Assembly (NCBI GenBank): GCA_039961715.1
Contig: JABRVW010000137.1
Span: 1 to 38,416 of the forward strand
Reading direction: 5' to 3'
DNA: 38,416 nucleotides
Origin: JACQPU01 sp039961715
GTDB taxonomy: Bacteria > Bacteroidota > Ignavibacteria > UBA10030
Below the pieces are notes generated by a model. It saw nothing but the letters and a program-made list of their open reading frames with translations, had not been told where the DNA came from and searched no databases. Both the position numbers and the translations under genes were made by a program. Positions 22,487-31,712 of this stretch are shown piece after piece; position 1 is the stretch's first letter; each line of letters begins with the position of its first letter.

Positions 22487-22954
22487 ATGAGAAAGAAGCG
22501 AGCAGCCAAACGTTATACTGAACCCGATCCGAAGTATCAGGATATCCTGGTCTCCCGGTTCATCAACTCGCTGTTGAAGCGGGGAAAGAAGCATCTCGCG
22601 CGCCGGATCCTGTATTCGGCTCTCGATGTCATCGAGGAACGAACCAAGGCCAAGTCGATTGATGTGTTCCGGAAAGCTGTGAACAATGTTTCCCCGCTGT
22701 TGGAAGTTCGGGCACGCAGGGTTGGTGGTGCTACCTATCAAGTACCCACAGAAGTTCGCCCCGAGCGGCGAACCGCTCTTGCTATCCGCTGGCTGATAAC
22801 GAACGCCCAGGAACGCTCGGAGAAATCCATGTCGCAGAAGCTCGCTGCTGAGCTGATCGCGGCGGCCGCCGGAGAAGGCGGCGCGGTAAAGAAGAAGGAA
22901 GATGTTCACCGGATGGCGGAGGCCAACAAGGCATTCGCGCACTTCCGGTGGTGA
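22487..22954 (+). CDS. rpsG: Ribosomal protein S7
   Basis: 155 aa, normal length. 'MRKKRAAKR', 'VSRFINSLLKRGKKHLARRI', 'VSPLLEVRARRVGGATYQVP' and 'VRPERRTALAIRWLI' mark the family; the end is 'MAEANKAFAHFRW'. It nucleates assembly of the 30S head and in E. coli represses the str mRNA. 92 bp separate it from fusA. Confidence 0.97.
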   Translation: MRKKRAAKRYTEPDPKYQDILVSRFINSLLKRGKKHLARRILYSALDVIEERTKAKSIDVFRKAVNNVSPLLEVRARRVGGATYQVPTEVRPERRTALAIRWLITNAQERSEKSMSQKLAAELIAAAAGEGGAVKKKEDVHRMAEANKAFAHFRW

Positions 22955-23046
22955 TCGCAGTTCAACCCTTCAGCGGTATCTTACAATACAACTGATCATG
23001 ACGAGGCGGGGAGCGGCAGTGCCGTGTCCCCAACGTGAAGGAAGTT

Positions 23047-25149
23047 ATGCCCAGAGAATACGCATTGGAACGTACGAGGAACATCGGCATCATGGCTCAC
23101 ATTGATGCCGGGAAAACCACCACGACCGAACGCATCCTGTTCTACACCGGCGTCCTGCACCGTATGGGTGAAGTGCATGACGGCGCGGCGACCATGGATT
23201 GGATGGAACAGGAAAAGGAACGCGGCATCACAATCACGAGCGCGGCAACAACGTGCTTCTGGCGGGACCATCGGATCAATATCATCGATACCCCCGGCCA
23301 CGTCGATTTTACGATCGAGGTCGAACGATCCCTGCGCGTACTCGACGGCGCGGTCGCCCTGTTCTGCTCAGTCGGGGGTGTGGAGCCCCAGTCGGAAACC
23401 GTCTGGCGTCAGGCGGATAAGTACGGCGTTCCCCGCGTGGCCTTTGTGAACAAAATGGATCGTGCGGGAGCAGACTTCCTGGGCGTCGTTCAAATGATGA
23501 AGGACCGCCTCGGAGCAAATGCCGTCCCCGTACAGCTCCCCGTCGGTGAAGGCGATATGTTTGTCGGTATCATCGATCTCATCACCATGAAAGCCCGGAT
23601 GTACCACGAAGGCAATCAGGGGACCACGTGGGACGAGATCGATATTCCGGATTCCCTCAAGGCGCGTGCCAATGAATATCGCCAGAAGATGCTCGAAGCC
23701 GTGGCCGATGAGGATGATACTCTGCTCGAAAAGTATCTCGAAGGAAAGGAGATCTCTCCCGAGGAAGTACGCAGGGTGCTGAGACAGGCTTGCCTGAAAG
23801 TCAGCATTGTCCCGGTTCTCTGCGGGTCCTCCTTCAAGAACAAGGGCGTCCAGCTTCTGCTGGATTCCATCGTCGATTTTCTCCCTTCGCCGGTCGATAT
23901 CAATGAGGGCGTGATTCACGGGCACCATCCACACCGACATGATGACGTGATCCGCAAAGTCGACGATAAGGAGAAATTCACGGCTCTGGCGTTCAAGATC
24001 ATGAGCGATCCGTTCGTGGGCCGGTTGACCTATTTCCGGGTGTACTCCGGCACCGTGGCGGCGGGATCCTACATCTATAATGCAACCACCGAACGCAAGG
24101 AACGCGTTGCCCGTATCCTTCGCATGCACGCCAATCACCGCGAGGAAATTACCGAAGCCCATGCCGGGGATATCGTGGCGGCGATCGGACTGAAGAACAC
24201 AAAGACGGGTGACACGCTGACGGATGAAAAGGATCCCATTATTCTTGAAAAGATGGTGTTCCCCGAGCCCGTGATCGATGTTGCCATCGAGCCGCGGACC
24301 AAGGCAGACCAGGAAAAGCTGGGCGAGGCCCTGCAAAAGCTCGCGGAAGAAGATCCGACATTCCGCATTTCTTCAAATGAGGAAACCGGGCAGACGATCA
24401 TCAGCGGCATGGGAGAATTGCATCTGGAGATCATCATCGATCGGATGAAACGCGAGTTCAAGGTCGAGGCCAATGTCGGCAAGCCGCAGGTGGCCTACAA
24501 GGAAACGATCACCAAGAAAGTCACGGCTGAAGGCAAGTTCGTCCGGCAGTCGGGCGGTCGGGGCCAGTACGGGCACGTGGTGATCGAACTCGAGCCCAAC
24601 GAAAAGGGCAAGGGCTTCGAGTTTGAGAATGCCATCGTGGGCGGTGTCGTGCCAAAGGAATACATCAAACCGACCGAGGAAGGCATTGTCGAAGCCATGC
24701 GCAACGGCGTTCTTGCCGGATATCCGGTTGAGGACGTCAAGGTGAAGCTGTTCGATGGATCTTTCCACGCGGTTGACTCGTCGGAGATGGCCTTCAAGAT
24801 CGCCGGCTCCATGGCCTTCAAGGAGGCTGCGCGCAAGGCGGGTCCGGTGCTCCTGGAGCCGATTATGGCCGTGGAAGTGGTTACCCCCGAGGAGTACCTC
24901 GGCGACGTGATGGGAGACCTGAATTCCCGTCGCGGAAAGATCGAAGGCATGAATCCGCGAAAGGATGCCCAGGTCGTCAAGGCCATGGTCCCGCTGGCCG
25001 AAATGTTCGGCTATGCCACGACCCTTCGGTCCATGACGCAGGGACGCGCATTGTACACCATGCAGTTCTCGCATTACGAACAGACGCCCAAATCGGTGTC
25101 CGAACAAATCATTGAAAAAGTAAAGGGCAAGGAAGCGGTCGAAGCCTGA
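23047..25149 (+). CDS. fusA: Elongation factor G
   Basis: 700 aa from ATG 23047. AAGGAAG lies right before this ATG, and an in-frame GTG at 23035 would only add four residues. G1 'AHIDAGKTT' (17-25), switch II 'DTPGHVDF', G4 'NKMDR', then domains II-V ('GMGELHLEIIIDRMKREF', 'SGGRGQYGHVVIELEPN', 'PILEPI'-like segment and 'GYATTLRSMTQGRALYTMQF'). It catalyses tRNA-mRNA translocation. No sign of the shortened or divergent second EF-G type. tuf follows after 47 bp. Confidence 0.97.
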   Translation: MPREYALERTRNIGIMAHIDAGKTTTTERILFYTGVLHRMGEVHDGAATMDWMEQEKERGITITSAATTCFWRDHRINIIDTPGHVDFTIEVERSLRVLDGAVALFCSVGGVEPQSETVWRQADKYGVPRVAFVNKMDRAGADFLGVVQMMKDRLGANAVPVQLPVGEGDMFVGIIDLITMKARMYHEGNQGTTWDEIDIPDSLKARANEYRQKMLEAVADEDDTLLEKYLEGKEISPEEVRRVLRQACLKVSIVPVLCGSSFKNKGVQLLLDSIVDFLPSPVDINEGVIHGHHPHRHDDVIRKVDDKEKFTALAFKIMSDPFVGRLTYFRVYSGTVAAGSYIYNATTERKERVARILRMHANHREEITEAHAGDIVAAIGLKNTKTGDTLTDEKDPIILEKMVFPEPVIDVAIEPRTKADQEKLGEALQKLAEEDPTFRISSNEETGQTIISGMGELHLEIIIDRMKREFKVEANVGKPQVAYKETITKKVTAEGKFVRQSGGRGQYGHVVIELEPNEKGKGFEFENAIVGGVVPKEYIKPTEEGIVEAMRNGVLAGYPVEDVKVKLFDGSFHAVDSSEMAFKIAGSMAFKEAARKAGPVLLEPIMAVEVVTPEEYLGDVMGDLNSRRGKIEGMNPRKDAQVVKAMVPLAEMFGYATTLRSMTQGRALYTMQFSHYEQTPKSVSEQIIEKVKGKEAVEA

Positions 25150-25196
25150 TCCCATCCAATTTCTGTTGATCCCCGTCCATTTCAAGGAGACTTCCA

Positions 25197-26408
25197 ATGG
25201 CAAAAGAAAAATTTGATCGTAGCAAGCCGCACGTGAACATTGGGACGATCGGCCACGTCGATCACGGCAAGACGACGCTGACGGCCGCTATCACGATGGT
25301 CCTGGCAAAGAGGGGACTCTCGCAGGTCCGGACTTTTGACTCCATCGACAACGCCCCGGAAGAACGTGCACGCGGAATCACAATTGCCACTGCCCACGTC
25401 GAGTACGCGACGGAGAAGAGGCATTATGCACACGTGGACTGCCCCGGCCACGCCGACTATGTGAAGAACATGATCACGGGCGCCGCGCAGATGGACGGAG
25501 CGATCCTCGTGGTGGCCGCGACCGACGGTCCAATGCCGCAGACCCGCGAGCATATCCTGCTCGCTCGTCAGGTCGGTGTTCCCCGTATCGTGGTGTTTAT
25601 GAACAAGGTGGATATGGTGGATGACAAGGAATTGCTGGATCTCGTGGAGCTCGAGCTGCGCGACCTGCTGAAGAAGTACGAGTTCCCGGGCGATGAAATC
25701 CCCATCATCCGGGGTTCCGCCCTCAAGGCCATGGAAGCGGCCCTCCGTCCGGACTCCAAGCCCGACGATCCGGCTTTCAAACCGATCATGGATCTCATGG
25801 ATGCGGTCGATGCCTACGTTCCCCTGCCCCAGCGCGATGTGGACAAACCGTTCCTGATGCCTGTGGAGGACGTGTTCTCCATTACCGGTCGCGGAACCGT
25901 CGGCACCGGGCGCGTCGAGCGTGGTCGTGCCAAGGTTGGTGATGAGGTGGAAGTCATCGGGCTCGGACACCATAAGAAGACCGTCATCACCGGGGCCGAA
26001 ATGTTCCGGAAGGAGCTCGATGAGGTCGTTGCCGGCGACAATGCCGGCCTGCTGCTGCGCGGGATCGAAAAGAATGAGCTTGAGCGCGGCATGGTCGTCG
26101 CAAAACCGGGATCGATTACGCCTCACAAGAAGTTCACGGCCCAGGTCTATGTTCTGACCAAGGAAGAAGGCGGACGCCACACACCGTTCCTCAACGGTTA
26201 TCGCCCGCAGTTCTACTTCCGTACCACGGACGTGACCGGCGTGGTGAGCCTCCCGAGCGGTGTCGAAATGGTGATGCCGGGTGACAACGTCGACTCGATG
26301 TCCGTCGAGCTGATCACCCCCATCGCAATGGAAGAGGGCCTTCGCTTTGCAGTCCGCGAAGGCGGCCGCACTGTGGGTGCCGGCGTCGTTACCAAAATCA
26401 TCGAGTAA
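25197..26408 (+). CDS. tuf: Elongation factor Tu
   Basis: 403 aa. G1 'GHVDHGKTT' (18-26), 'RGITIATAHVEY', 'DCPGHADYVKNMITGAAQMD', G4 'NKVDM', a slightly long G-domain loop ('ALRPDSKPDDPAFKP') and the C-terminal 'PFLNGYRPQFYFRTTDVTG'. It delivers aminoacyl-tRNA to the ribosome. This is the only tuf in the window; the second copy expected after tRNA-Thr(GGT) is absent. AAGGAG precedes the ATG. Confidence 0.97.
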   Translation: MAKEKFDRSKPHVNIGTIGHVDHGKTTLTAAITMVLAKRGLSQVRTFDSIDNAPEERARGITIATAHVEYATEKRHYAHVDCPGHADYVKNMITGAAQMDGAILVVAATDGPMPQTREHILLARQVGVPRIVVFMNKVDMVDDKELLDLVELELRDLLKKYEFPGDEIPIIRGSALKAMEAALRPDSKPDDPAFKPIMDLMDAVDAYVPLPQRDVDKPFLMPVEDVFSITGRGTVGTGRVERGRAKVGDEVEVIGLGHHKKTVITGAEMFRKELDEVVAGDNAGLLLRGIEKNELERGMVVAKPGSITPHKKFTAQVYVLTKEEGGRHTPFLNGYRPQFYFRTTDVTGVVSLPSGVEMVMPGDNVDSMSVELITPIAMEEGLRFAVREGGRTVGAGVVTKIIE

Positions 26409-26413
26409 TGCCT

Positions 26414-26446
26414 GTCCCGCCCTTCGTCAGCACGGAGCGGCGGGAC
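26414..26446 (+). promoter_or_regulatory. Hairpin between tuf and rpsJ (partial terminator or attenuator)
   Basis: GTCCCGCC (26414-26421) and GGCGGGAC (26439-26446) form a perfect 8-bp stem with a 17-nt loop. The following GTGTTGTTTC is only moderately T-rich. It probably lowers read-through from the str into the S10 operon, or protects a 3' end. Confidence 0.5.
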
Positions 26447-26471
26447 GTGTTGTTTCAAGAGGAATAATCCT

Positions 26472-26780
26472 GTGGCCGGTCAACGAATTCGAATCAAGCT
26501 GAAATCCTACGATCATAACCTGATCGACAAGTCGGCAGAGAAGATCATCAAAACGGTGAAGTCCACCGGAGCGGTCGTGTCCGGACCGATCCCCCTGCCA
26601 ACCAAACGCAGCGTCTACACGGTCAACCGGTCGCCTCACGTGGATAAGAAGTCGCGGGAGCAGTTTGAGACAAGGTCCCACAAGAGGCTGATCGACATTC
26701 TGAACTCCACGAACAAAACGGTGGACTCCCTGATGAAACTCGAGCTTCCGGCCGGTGTGGATGTCGAAATCAAAGTGTAG
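26472..26780 (+). CDS. rpsJ: Ribosomal protein S10
   Basis: 102 aa from a GTG start with AGAGGA ~8 nt upstream. 'RIRIKLKSYDHNLIDKSAEK', 'GPIPLPTKRSVYTVNRSPHV' and 'KSREQFETRSHKRLID' are the family signature. 30S head protein; also NusE, the partner of the NusG KOW domain. First gene of the S10 operon, 63 bp after tuf. Confidence 0.97.
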   Translation: MAGQRIRIKLKSYDHNLIDKSAEKIIKTVKSTGAVVSGPIPLPTKRSVYTVNRSPHVDKKSREQFETRSHKRLIDILNSTNKTVDSLMKLELPAGVDVEIKV

Positions 26781-26826
26781 AGATGGATCACGGTAGGCCC
26801 GCGAGAACGGGCAAAGGAGCGAGAAC

Positions 26827-27453
26827 GTGAGCGGTATCTTAGGAAAGAAACTGGGCATGACAAGCCTTTTCGATGACAACGGCCAGGCCATCCCCTGTAC
26901 CGTCATCGAAGCCGGACCTTGCACCATCACCCAGGTGAAGACAAAGGAGAAGGACGGCTATGATGCCGTCCAACTCGGCTTTGACGAGAACAAGGAGCGG
27001 CTGGTGAACAAACCGCTCAAAGGGCACTTTGCCCGCGGAGGAGTCAAGCCGATGCGTCTGCTGCGCGAATTCCGGAACTTCAACGGAATGGAGCTGAAGC
27101 CCGGAGCGGAAATCCGAGTGGATCTTTTCCATCAGGGGGATATTGTCAGCGTTACAGGCAAATCGAAGGGAAGAGGATTCCAGGGTGTCGTGAAGCGGCA
27201 CCATTTCGGAGGAGTGGGCATGACGACGCATGGCCAGTCTGACCGTGTCCGCGCCCCCGGCTCGATCGGCTCAAGTTCGTTTCCCTCCCGCGTATTCAAG
27301 GGGATGCGAATGGCGGGACGGATGGGGCATGAGAGGGTCACCGTGAAAAATCTCACGGTGGTCAAAGTCGTCCCCGAATCGAACCTGCTCATCGTGAAAG
27401 GATCGGTTCCCGGGCCCGTGAACAGTTATCTGGAAATTGTCAAAGAAGGCTGA
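26827..27453 (+). CDS. rplC: Ribosomal protein L3
   Basis: 208 aa from a GTG start (AAAGGAG upstream). 'GILGKKLGMTSLFDDNGQAI', 'VTGKSKGRGFQGVVKRHHFG', 'RAPGSIGSSSFPSRVFKGMR' and 'GRMGHERVTVKNLTVVKV'. It binds near the peptidyl-transferase centre and is an early assembly protein of the 50S subunit. rplD follows after 50 bp. Confidence 0.97.
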   Translation: MSGILGKKLGMTSLFDDNGQAIPCTVIEAGPCTITQVKTKEKDGYDAVQLGFDENKERLVNKPLKGHFARGGVKPMRLLREFRNFNGMELKPGAEIRVDLFHQGDIVSVTGKSKGRGFQGVVKRHHFGGVGMTTHGQSDRVRAPGSIGSSSFPSRVFKGMRMAGRMGHERVTVKNLTVVKVVPESNLLIVKGSVPGPVNSYLEIVKEG

Positions 27454-27503
27454 GTGTCGGCCGGAGGGATTTCCCGGCCGCGACATCGGCGGAGACCAGC
27501 GCA

Positions 27504-28148
27504 ATGCAAATCGAGGTATTGAAAAGAGACGGTTCCCCAAGCGGCGAAAAAGTGACGCTCGATCCTGCGATCTTTGGCGTTACTCCAAACGACCACGCCA
27601 TTTATATGGCGGTTCGTTCCTACATGGCCAACCAACGCCAGGGAACACACAAGGTGAAGCCGCGAAACGAGGTGCGGGGTGGCGGCAAGAAGCCGTATCG
27701 TCAGAAGAAGACAGGCCGCGCGCGGGCTGGTACCACCCGTTCACCGCTTTGGGTTGGCGGGGGATCGATCTTTGGGCCCAAGCCCCATGACTATGTGGTA
27801 AAAATGCCGGCAAAACTGCGCCGCCTGGCGCGCCTCTCGGCGCTGAGCTTGAAGGCAAGGGCGGAGGCGATCAAGATCGTCGAGGACTTCACCTTCGATC
27901 AGCCGAAAACACGGGAAATGGCCGGCGTGCTCAAAGCCCTTTCCCTCGAGGGGACAAAAACGCTGTTCCTGACGCCGTCGAAGAACGATATTTTGCTGAG
28001 GTCGGGACGAAATATTCCGGCGCTGAGTATTCGTGAGGCGGCCAACGCATCGACGTACGATATCGTCAATCACAAGACGCTCGTTCTGCAGAAGAGCGCC
28101 CTGAAGTCCCTGGAAGAATCCCTGAGGAAGGCAGGCAAGGAATCATGA
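27504..28148 (+). CDS. rplD: Ribosomal protein L4
   Basis: 214 aa. 'MQIEVLKRDGSPSGEKVTLD', the exit-tunnel loop 'RGGGKKPYRQKKTGRARAGT' followed by 'TRSPLWVGGGSIFGPKPHDY', and a C-terminal 'YDIVNHKTLVLQKSALKSLE'. It lines the nascent-peptide tunnel; in E. coli it also represses the S10 operon, but no S10 leader was recognised here. Its stop overlaps the rplW start by 4 bp (ATGA). Confidence 0.96.
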   Translation: MQIEVLKRDGSPSGEKVTLDPAIFGVTPNDHAIYMAVRSYMANQRQGTHKVKPRNEVRGGGKKPYRQKKTGRARAGTTRSPLWVGGGSIFGPKPHDYVVKMPAKLRRLARLSALSLKARAEAIKIVEDFTFDQPKTREMAGVLKALSLEGTKTLFLTPSKNDILLRSGRNIPALSIREAANASTYDIVNHKTLVLQKSALKSLEESLRKAGKES

Positions 28149-28438
28149 CGACAACCATCCTTCGACGGCCGCTTCTGACAGAAAAGATCACGGCACTGCA
28201 GGATCGCCGCCAGTACGCATTTGAGGTCGAAGCCGAAGCCAACAAGGTCGACATTGCCCGGGCAGTGGAGAAGAAGTTCAACGTCACGGTTCTCAGCGTG
28301 CGAACCATGCGGGTGAAGGGAAAAAGAAAGACCCAGCTCACGCGTCGTGGCCGCTTTCAGGGCCGGACACGGTTGTGGAAGAAGGCCCTCGTGACGCTGA
28401 AAGAGGGCGACAAGATCGATTATCTCGAGAACGTCTAG
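28145..28438 (+). CDS. rplW: Ribosomal protein L23
   Basis: 97 aa. 'ILRRPLLTEKITALQDRRQY', 'FEVEAEANKVDIARAVEKKF' and 'VTVLSVRTMRVKGKRKT' are typical. It sits at the tunnel exit, where trigger factor and SRP dock. Translationally coupled to rplD through an ATGA overlap and followed by rplB after 18 bp. Confidence 0.96.
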   Translation: MTTTILRRPLLTEKITALQDRRQYAFEVEAEANKVDIARAVEKKFNVTVLSVRTMRVKGKRKTQLTRRGRFQGRTRLWKKALVTLKEGDKIDYLENV

Positions 28439-28456
28439 GAATACACGAGCATCGCC

Positions 28457-29290
28457 ATGGCCATCAGAAAACTCAGACCGATGACGCCGGGAACGAGGTT
28501 CGCCTCGGTTTCGACGTTCGAGGAGATCACCAGGGAGAAGCCGGAGAAATCCCTCCTGAGGCCGCTGAAGAAATCCGGAGGCCGAAACAACCTTGGTCGC
28601 ATCACCTCGCGGCATCGCGGGGGCGGACACAAGCGGCGGTACAGGGTCATCGATTTCAAGCGCGAAAAGCACGGAGTCCCTGCCACGGTGACAGCGATTG
28701 AATACGATCCGAACCGTTCTGCAAGAATTGCCCTGCTGAAGTACGTGGACGGCGAGAAGAGGTACATCCTCGCGCCCGACGGGCTCAAGGTGGGAGCGAA
28801 AGTGATGTCGGGACCCGACGGCGAAGTCGAAACGGGAAACGCCATCCCCCTGAAGTCGGTGCCTGTCGGTACATTCGTTCATAACGTCGAGTTGAGACCG
28901 GGAAAAGGCGGACAGATGGGGAGAAGCGCCGGGAACTCACTCCAATTGATGGCAAAAGAGGGCGACTTTGCGACCCTGAAACTCCCTTCGGGTGAGGTCC
29001 GCAAGGTTCGTGCGGACTGCTACGCCACGATTGGCGTGGTCGGGAACGCCGACCACGAGAACATCAGCTACGGGAAGGCGGGGCGCTTCCGGTGGCTGGG
29101 AATCCGCCCGCAAACGCGCGGTATGGCCATGAACCCCGTTGACCACCCCATGGGTGGAGGAGAGGGCAGGTCGAAATCCGGCGGTGGGTGGCAGCACCCG
29201 GAATCCCCCTGGGGGCAGTATGCCAAGGGTCTTAAGACGCGCCGGAAACGTCTGCACTCCATGAAACTGATTGTCAAACGACGCAAGTAA
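28457..29290 (+). CDS. rplB: Ribosomal protein L2
   Basis: 277 aa. 'KKSGGRNNLGRITSRHRGGG', 'GDFATLKLPSGEVRKV', 'GRFRWLGIRPQTRGMAMNPV' and 'DHPMGGGEGRSKSGG' with the conserved His in 'NPVDHP'. The C-terminus ends 'LKTRRKRLHSMKLIVKRRK'. It binds 23S rRNA and is needed for subunit association and peptidyl-transferase activity. Confidence 0.97.
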   Translation: MAIRKLRPMTPGTRFASVSTFEEITREKPEKSLLRPLKKSGGRNNLGRITSRHRGGGHKRRYRVIDFKREKHGVPATVTAIEYDPNRSARIALLKYVDGEKRYILAPDGLKVGAKVMSGPDGEVETGNAIPLKSVPVGTFVHNVELRPGKGGQMGRSAGNSLQLMAKEGDFATLKLPSGEVRKVRADCYATIGVVGNADHENISYGKAGRFRWLGIRPQTRGMAMNPVDHPMGGGEGRSKSGGGWQHPESPWGQYAKGLKTRRKRLHSMKLIVKRRK

Positions 29291-29308
29291 CAGAGGATTG
29301 AGGAGACC

Positions 29309-29596
29309 ATGAGCCGTTCGCTCAAGAAAGGTCCATACATAGACGAAAAGCTGGCGAAGCGCGTGGAAGCGCTGAACAAGGCAAACCAGAAGAAAGTGCT
29401 CAAGACCTGGGCCCGCGATTGCACCGTGATTCCGGAATTCGTGGGACACACGTTTGCCGTGCACAACGGCAATAAATTCATTCCCGTCTATGTCACGGAA
29501 GCCATGGTGGGTCACAAGCTCGGCGAGTTTGCCCCGACAAGGCTGTTTCGCGGACACCCCGGGATCAAATCGGAAAAAACGACAACGCCCGCGTAA
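29309..29596 (+). CDS. rpsS: Ribosomal protein S19
   Basis: 95 aa. 'MSRSLKKGPYIDEKLAKRVE', 'TWARDCTVIPEFVGHTFAVH' and 'VTEAMVGHKLGEFAPTRLFR' followed by GHPG. It lies in the 30S head and contacts S13 and the A-site tRNA. Gaps: 18 bp after rplB and 12 bp before rplV. Confidence 0.97.
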   Translation: MSRSLKKGPYIDEKLAKRVEALNKANQKKVLKTWARDCTVIPEFVGHTFAVHNGNKFIPVYVTEAMVGHKLGEFAPTRLFRGHPGIKSEKTTTPA

Positions 29597-29608
29597 GGAA
29601 GAAGTTGT

Positions 29609-30082
29609 ATGGAAGCACGAGCAATCAATCGGTATGTCGGCACATCGCCCCGAAAGATGCGGTTGGTCATCGACCTCATTCGCGGGCGCGGTGTTGAGGA
29701 TGCCCTGACCATTCTGCACTTCCAGCCAAAGCATGCCGCGCGCACGGCTGAACATACGTTGCGGTCCGCCATCTCGAATTTTCAGAACAAGGACGAGGGT
29801 GGACGTGTGGACCTGGGAGAGTTGTACGTCAAGACGGCTTTTGTCGACGGCGGGCCGACGTTGAAGCGCATCAGCCCGGCGCCGATGGGGCGAGCCTACC
29901 GGATCCGAAAGCGCTCGAACCACATCACAATTGTCGTTGCACGGCGCGAAGCCAGAACGCCGGCAGCGGTGCCGAAAAAGGCTGCAACACCGGAAGCGTC
30001 TGTCGCCGCAGAACCCAAAAAGAAGGTCACAAGGGCTGCGGGAAAAACAAAGCCGAAAACCAAAAAGGCTGAAAAAGCCTGA
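29609..30082 (+). CDS. rplV: Ribosomal protein L22 with a lysine/alanine-rich tail
   Basis: 157 aa, about 40 longer than E. coli L22 (110 aa). The core is standard: 'ARAINRYVGTSPRKMRLVID', 'LYVKTAFVDGGPTLKRISPA', 'GRAYRIRKRSNHITIVVA'. After it comes a low-complexity Ala/Lys/Pro tail from about residue 120 ('VPKKAATPEASVAAEPKKK' and onward). It lines the exit tunnel. Such tails occur in several FCB bacteria; the role is unknown. Confidence 0.95.
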   Translation: MEARAINRYVGTSPRKMRLVIDLIRGRGVEDALTILHFQPKHAARTAEHTLRSAISNFQNKDEGGRVDLGELYVKTAFVDGGPTLKRISPAPMGRAYRIRKRSNHITIVVARREARTPAAVPKKAATPEASVAAEPKKKVTRAAGKTKPKTKKAEKA

Positions 30083-30094
30083 TCGGAGGATCGC

Positions 30095-30730
30095 TTGGGT
30101 CAAAAAACCAATCCGCTGGGATTTCGCCTCGGCATCACGCGTACCTGGGATTCCAATTGGTACGACGAGCGAGGATTCAAGGAAAAACTGCAGGAAGATC
30201 TCATGGTGCGGAACTATGTCCGCAACCGCCTCAAAAAGGCAGGGATCTCCAGAATTCAGATCGAGCGTACTGCGAAACGCGCGGTGATCACGATCCATAC
30301 CTCGCGGCCCGGCATTGTCATCGGCAAGAGCGGGAAGGAGATCGCCCAGCTGGAAGAAGAACTCAAGAAGATCACGTCAAAGGATGTCAAGATTCTCATC
30401 AATGAGATCAAACGGCCGGAGCTCGATGCCCACCTTGTGGCTGAAACGATCGCCGGCCAACTCGAAGGCAGAATCTCTTTCCGCCGCGCCATGAAGCAGG
30501 CGATCACTGCGGCCATGCGCATGGGCGCCGAGGGTGTCAGAGTGATGACCGCCGGACGACTCGGCGGCTCCGACATCGCACGGACGGAGCAATACAAGGA
30601 GGGCCGGATTCCCCTGCAGACGATCAGAGCAGACATCGATTATGCCACGGCGACCGCGCGGACGATCTACGGGGCGATCGGCGTCAAAGTGTGGATCTGC
30701 AAGGGCGAGATTCTTGGCCCGGTCCGGTAA
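30095..30730 (+). CDS. rpsC: Ribosomal protein S3
   Basis: 211 aa from a TTG start with GGAGG upstream. 'MGQKTNPLGFRLGITRTWDS', KH domain 'VITIHTSRPGIVIGKSGKEI', and a C-terminal domain 'RRAMKQAITAAMRMGAEGVR', 'AGRLGGSDIARTE', 'IGVKVWICKGEI'. It forms the mRNA entry tunnel of the 30S subunit with S4 and S5. Confidence 0.97.
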   Translation: MGQKTNPLGFRLGITRTWDSNWYDERGFKEKLQEDLMVRNYVRNRLKKAGISRIQIERTAKRAVITIHTSRPGIVIGKSGKEIAQLEEELKKITSKDVKILINEIKRPELDAHLVAETIAGQLEGRISFRRAMKQAITAAMRMGAEGVRVMTAGRLGGSDIARTEQYKEGRIPLQTIRADIDYATATARTIYGAIGVKVWICKGEILGPVR

Positions 30731-30751
30731 ACTGAAGAGGAGCGACGCAGT

Positions 30752-31171
30752 ATGTTGATGCCCAAACGAGTGAAGTTTCGCAAGGCCCAGAGGGGACGGA
30801 TGACAGGAAAGGCCACCCGCGGAGCCAGCGTGGCGTTCGGAGATTACGGACTGAAAGCCCTTGAGCCTGGGTGGATCACCCAGAGACAGATCGAGGCCTC
30901 GCGCGTTGCGCTGACCCGCATGATGAAGCGGGAGGGCAAGGTGTGGATCAGGATTTTTCCGGACAAGCCTGTGACGAAGAAGCCGGCGGAGACACGCATG
31001 GGGTCTGGAAAGGGAATTCCGGAGTTCTGGGTTTCGGTCGTGAAGCCTGGCCGTGTGTTGTTTGAGCTCGGCGGCGTCACGAAGTCGGTTGCCGAGGAAG
31101 CCCTGAGACTTGCAGCGCACAAACTGCCGATCAAAACAAAATTCGTCACACGCGTTGATCTCGAAGGATAG
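30752..31171 (+). CDS. rplP: Ribosomal protein L16
   Basis: 139 aa. 'MLMPKRVKFRKAQRGRMTGK', 'VAFGDYGLKALEPGWITQRQ', 'MGSGKGIPEFWVSVVKPGRV'. It organises the A-site region of the 50S subunit. GAGGAG lies ~9 nt before the ATG. The conserved Arg after 'MMKREGKVWIRIFPDKPVTK' (hydroxylated in E. coli) lies within 'KPAETRMGSGKG'. Confidence 0.97.
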   Translation: MLMPKRVKFRKAQRGRMTGKATRGASVAFGDYGLKALEPGWITQRQIEASRVALTRMMKREGKVWIRIFPDKPVTKKPAETRMGSGKGIPEFWVSVVKPGRVLFELGGVTKSVAEEALRLAAHKLPIKTKFVTRVDLEG

Positions 31172-31177
31172 ATCGTC

Positions 31178-31402
31178 ATGAAGCCACTGGAAATCCGTCA
31201 GCTGTCTGACGAAGAACTGAGAAAGCGCATCCAGGAGAACGAGGAAAGCCTCGCGGGATTGCGATTTCAGCAGGTGTTGAGTCAGCTCGAGAATCCCATG
31301 AGCATCAATCATCTCCGGAAGGACATCGCGCGCATGAAAACCATTCTCCGGGAGCGGGAGATCCAGAAGGCCGCGGAGACAGCAGGAGCGAATACGAAAT
31401 GA
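31178..31402 (+). CDS. rpmC: Ribosomal protein L29
   Basis: 74 aa. Two long helices: 'EIRQLSDEELRKRIQENEES' and 'MSINHLRKDIARMKTILRER', with the usual 'LRFQQVLSQLENP' between them. It sits near L23 at the tunnel exit. It begins 6 bp after rplP and its stop overlaps the rpsQ start (ATGA). Confidence 0.95.
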   Translation: MKPLEIRQLSDEELRKRIQENEESLAGLRFQQVLSQLENPMSINHLRKDIARMKTILREREIQKAAETAGANTK

Positions 31403-31689
31403 CAACGGAATCAATGACGCCGGCAGAAAAGACGCCGGAGCGCGGACGGCGGAAGATCAGAGTGGGTACGGTTGTGAGCAACAAGATGCAAAAGAGCATC
31501 GTAGTGGCCATTGAGAGAAAGGTACCGCACCCCCTGTACAAGAAGTACTTTCGACGCACCGCAAAGCTGATGGCCCACGACGAAAAACGCGAGGCCGGTA
31601 TCGGAGACCTGGTGCGAATCGCCGAAACGAGACCCCTGAGCAAGCGGAAGCGATGGAGACTCGTGGAAATCATTCAAAAAGCGAAATAG
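31399..31689 (+). CDS. rpsQ: Ribosomal protein S17
   Basis: 96 aa with a ~15-residue polar N-terminal extension ('MTTESMTPAEKTPERGRRK') ahead of the normal core 'VGTVVSNKMQKSIVVAIERK', 'HPLYKKYFRRTAKLMAHDEK' and 'LVRIAETRPLSKRKRWRLVE'. Primary 16S rRNA-binding protein. The start is supported by the ATGA overlap with rpmC, although a later start would give a standard-length protein. Confidence 0.94.
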   Translation: MTTESMTPAEKTPERGRRKIRVGTVVSNKMQKSIVVAIERKVPHPLYKKYFRRTAKLMAHDEKREAGIGDLVRIAETRPLSKRKRWRLVEIIQKAK

Positions 31690-31712
31690 GCCCGGAACGC
31701 AAGGAGTAGAAG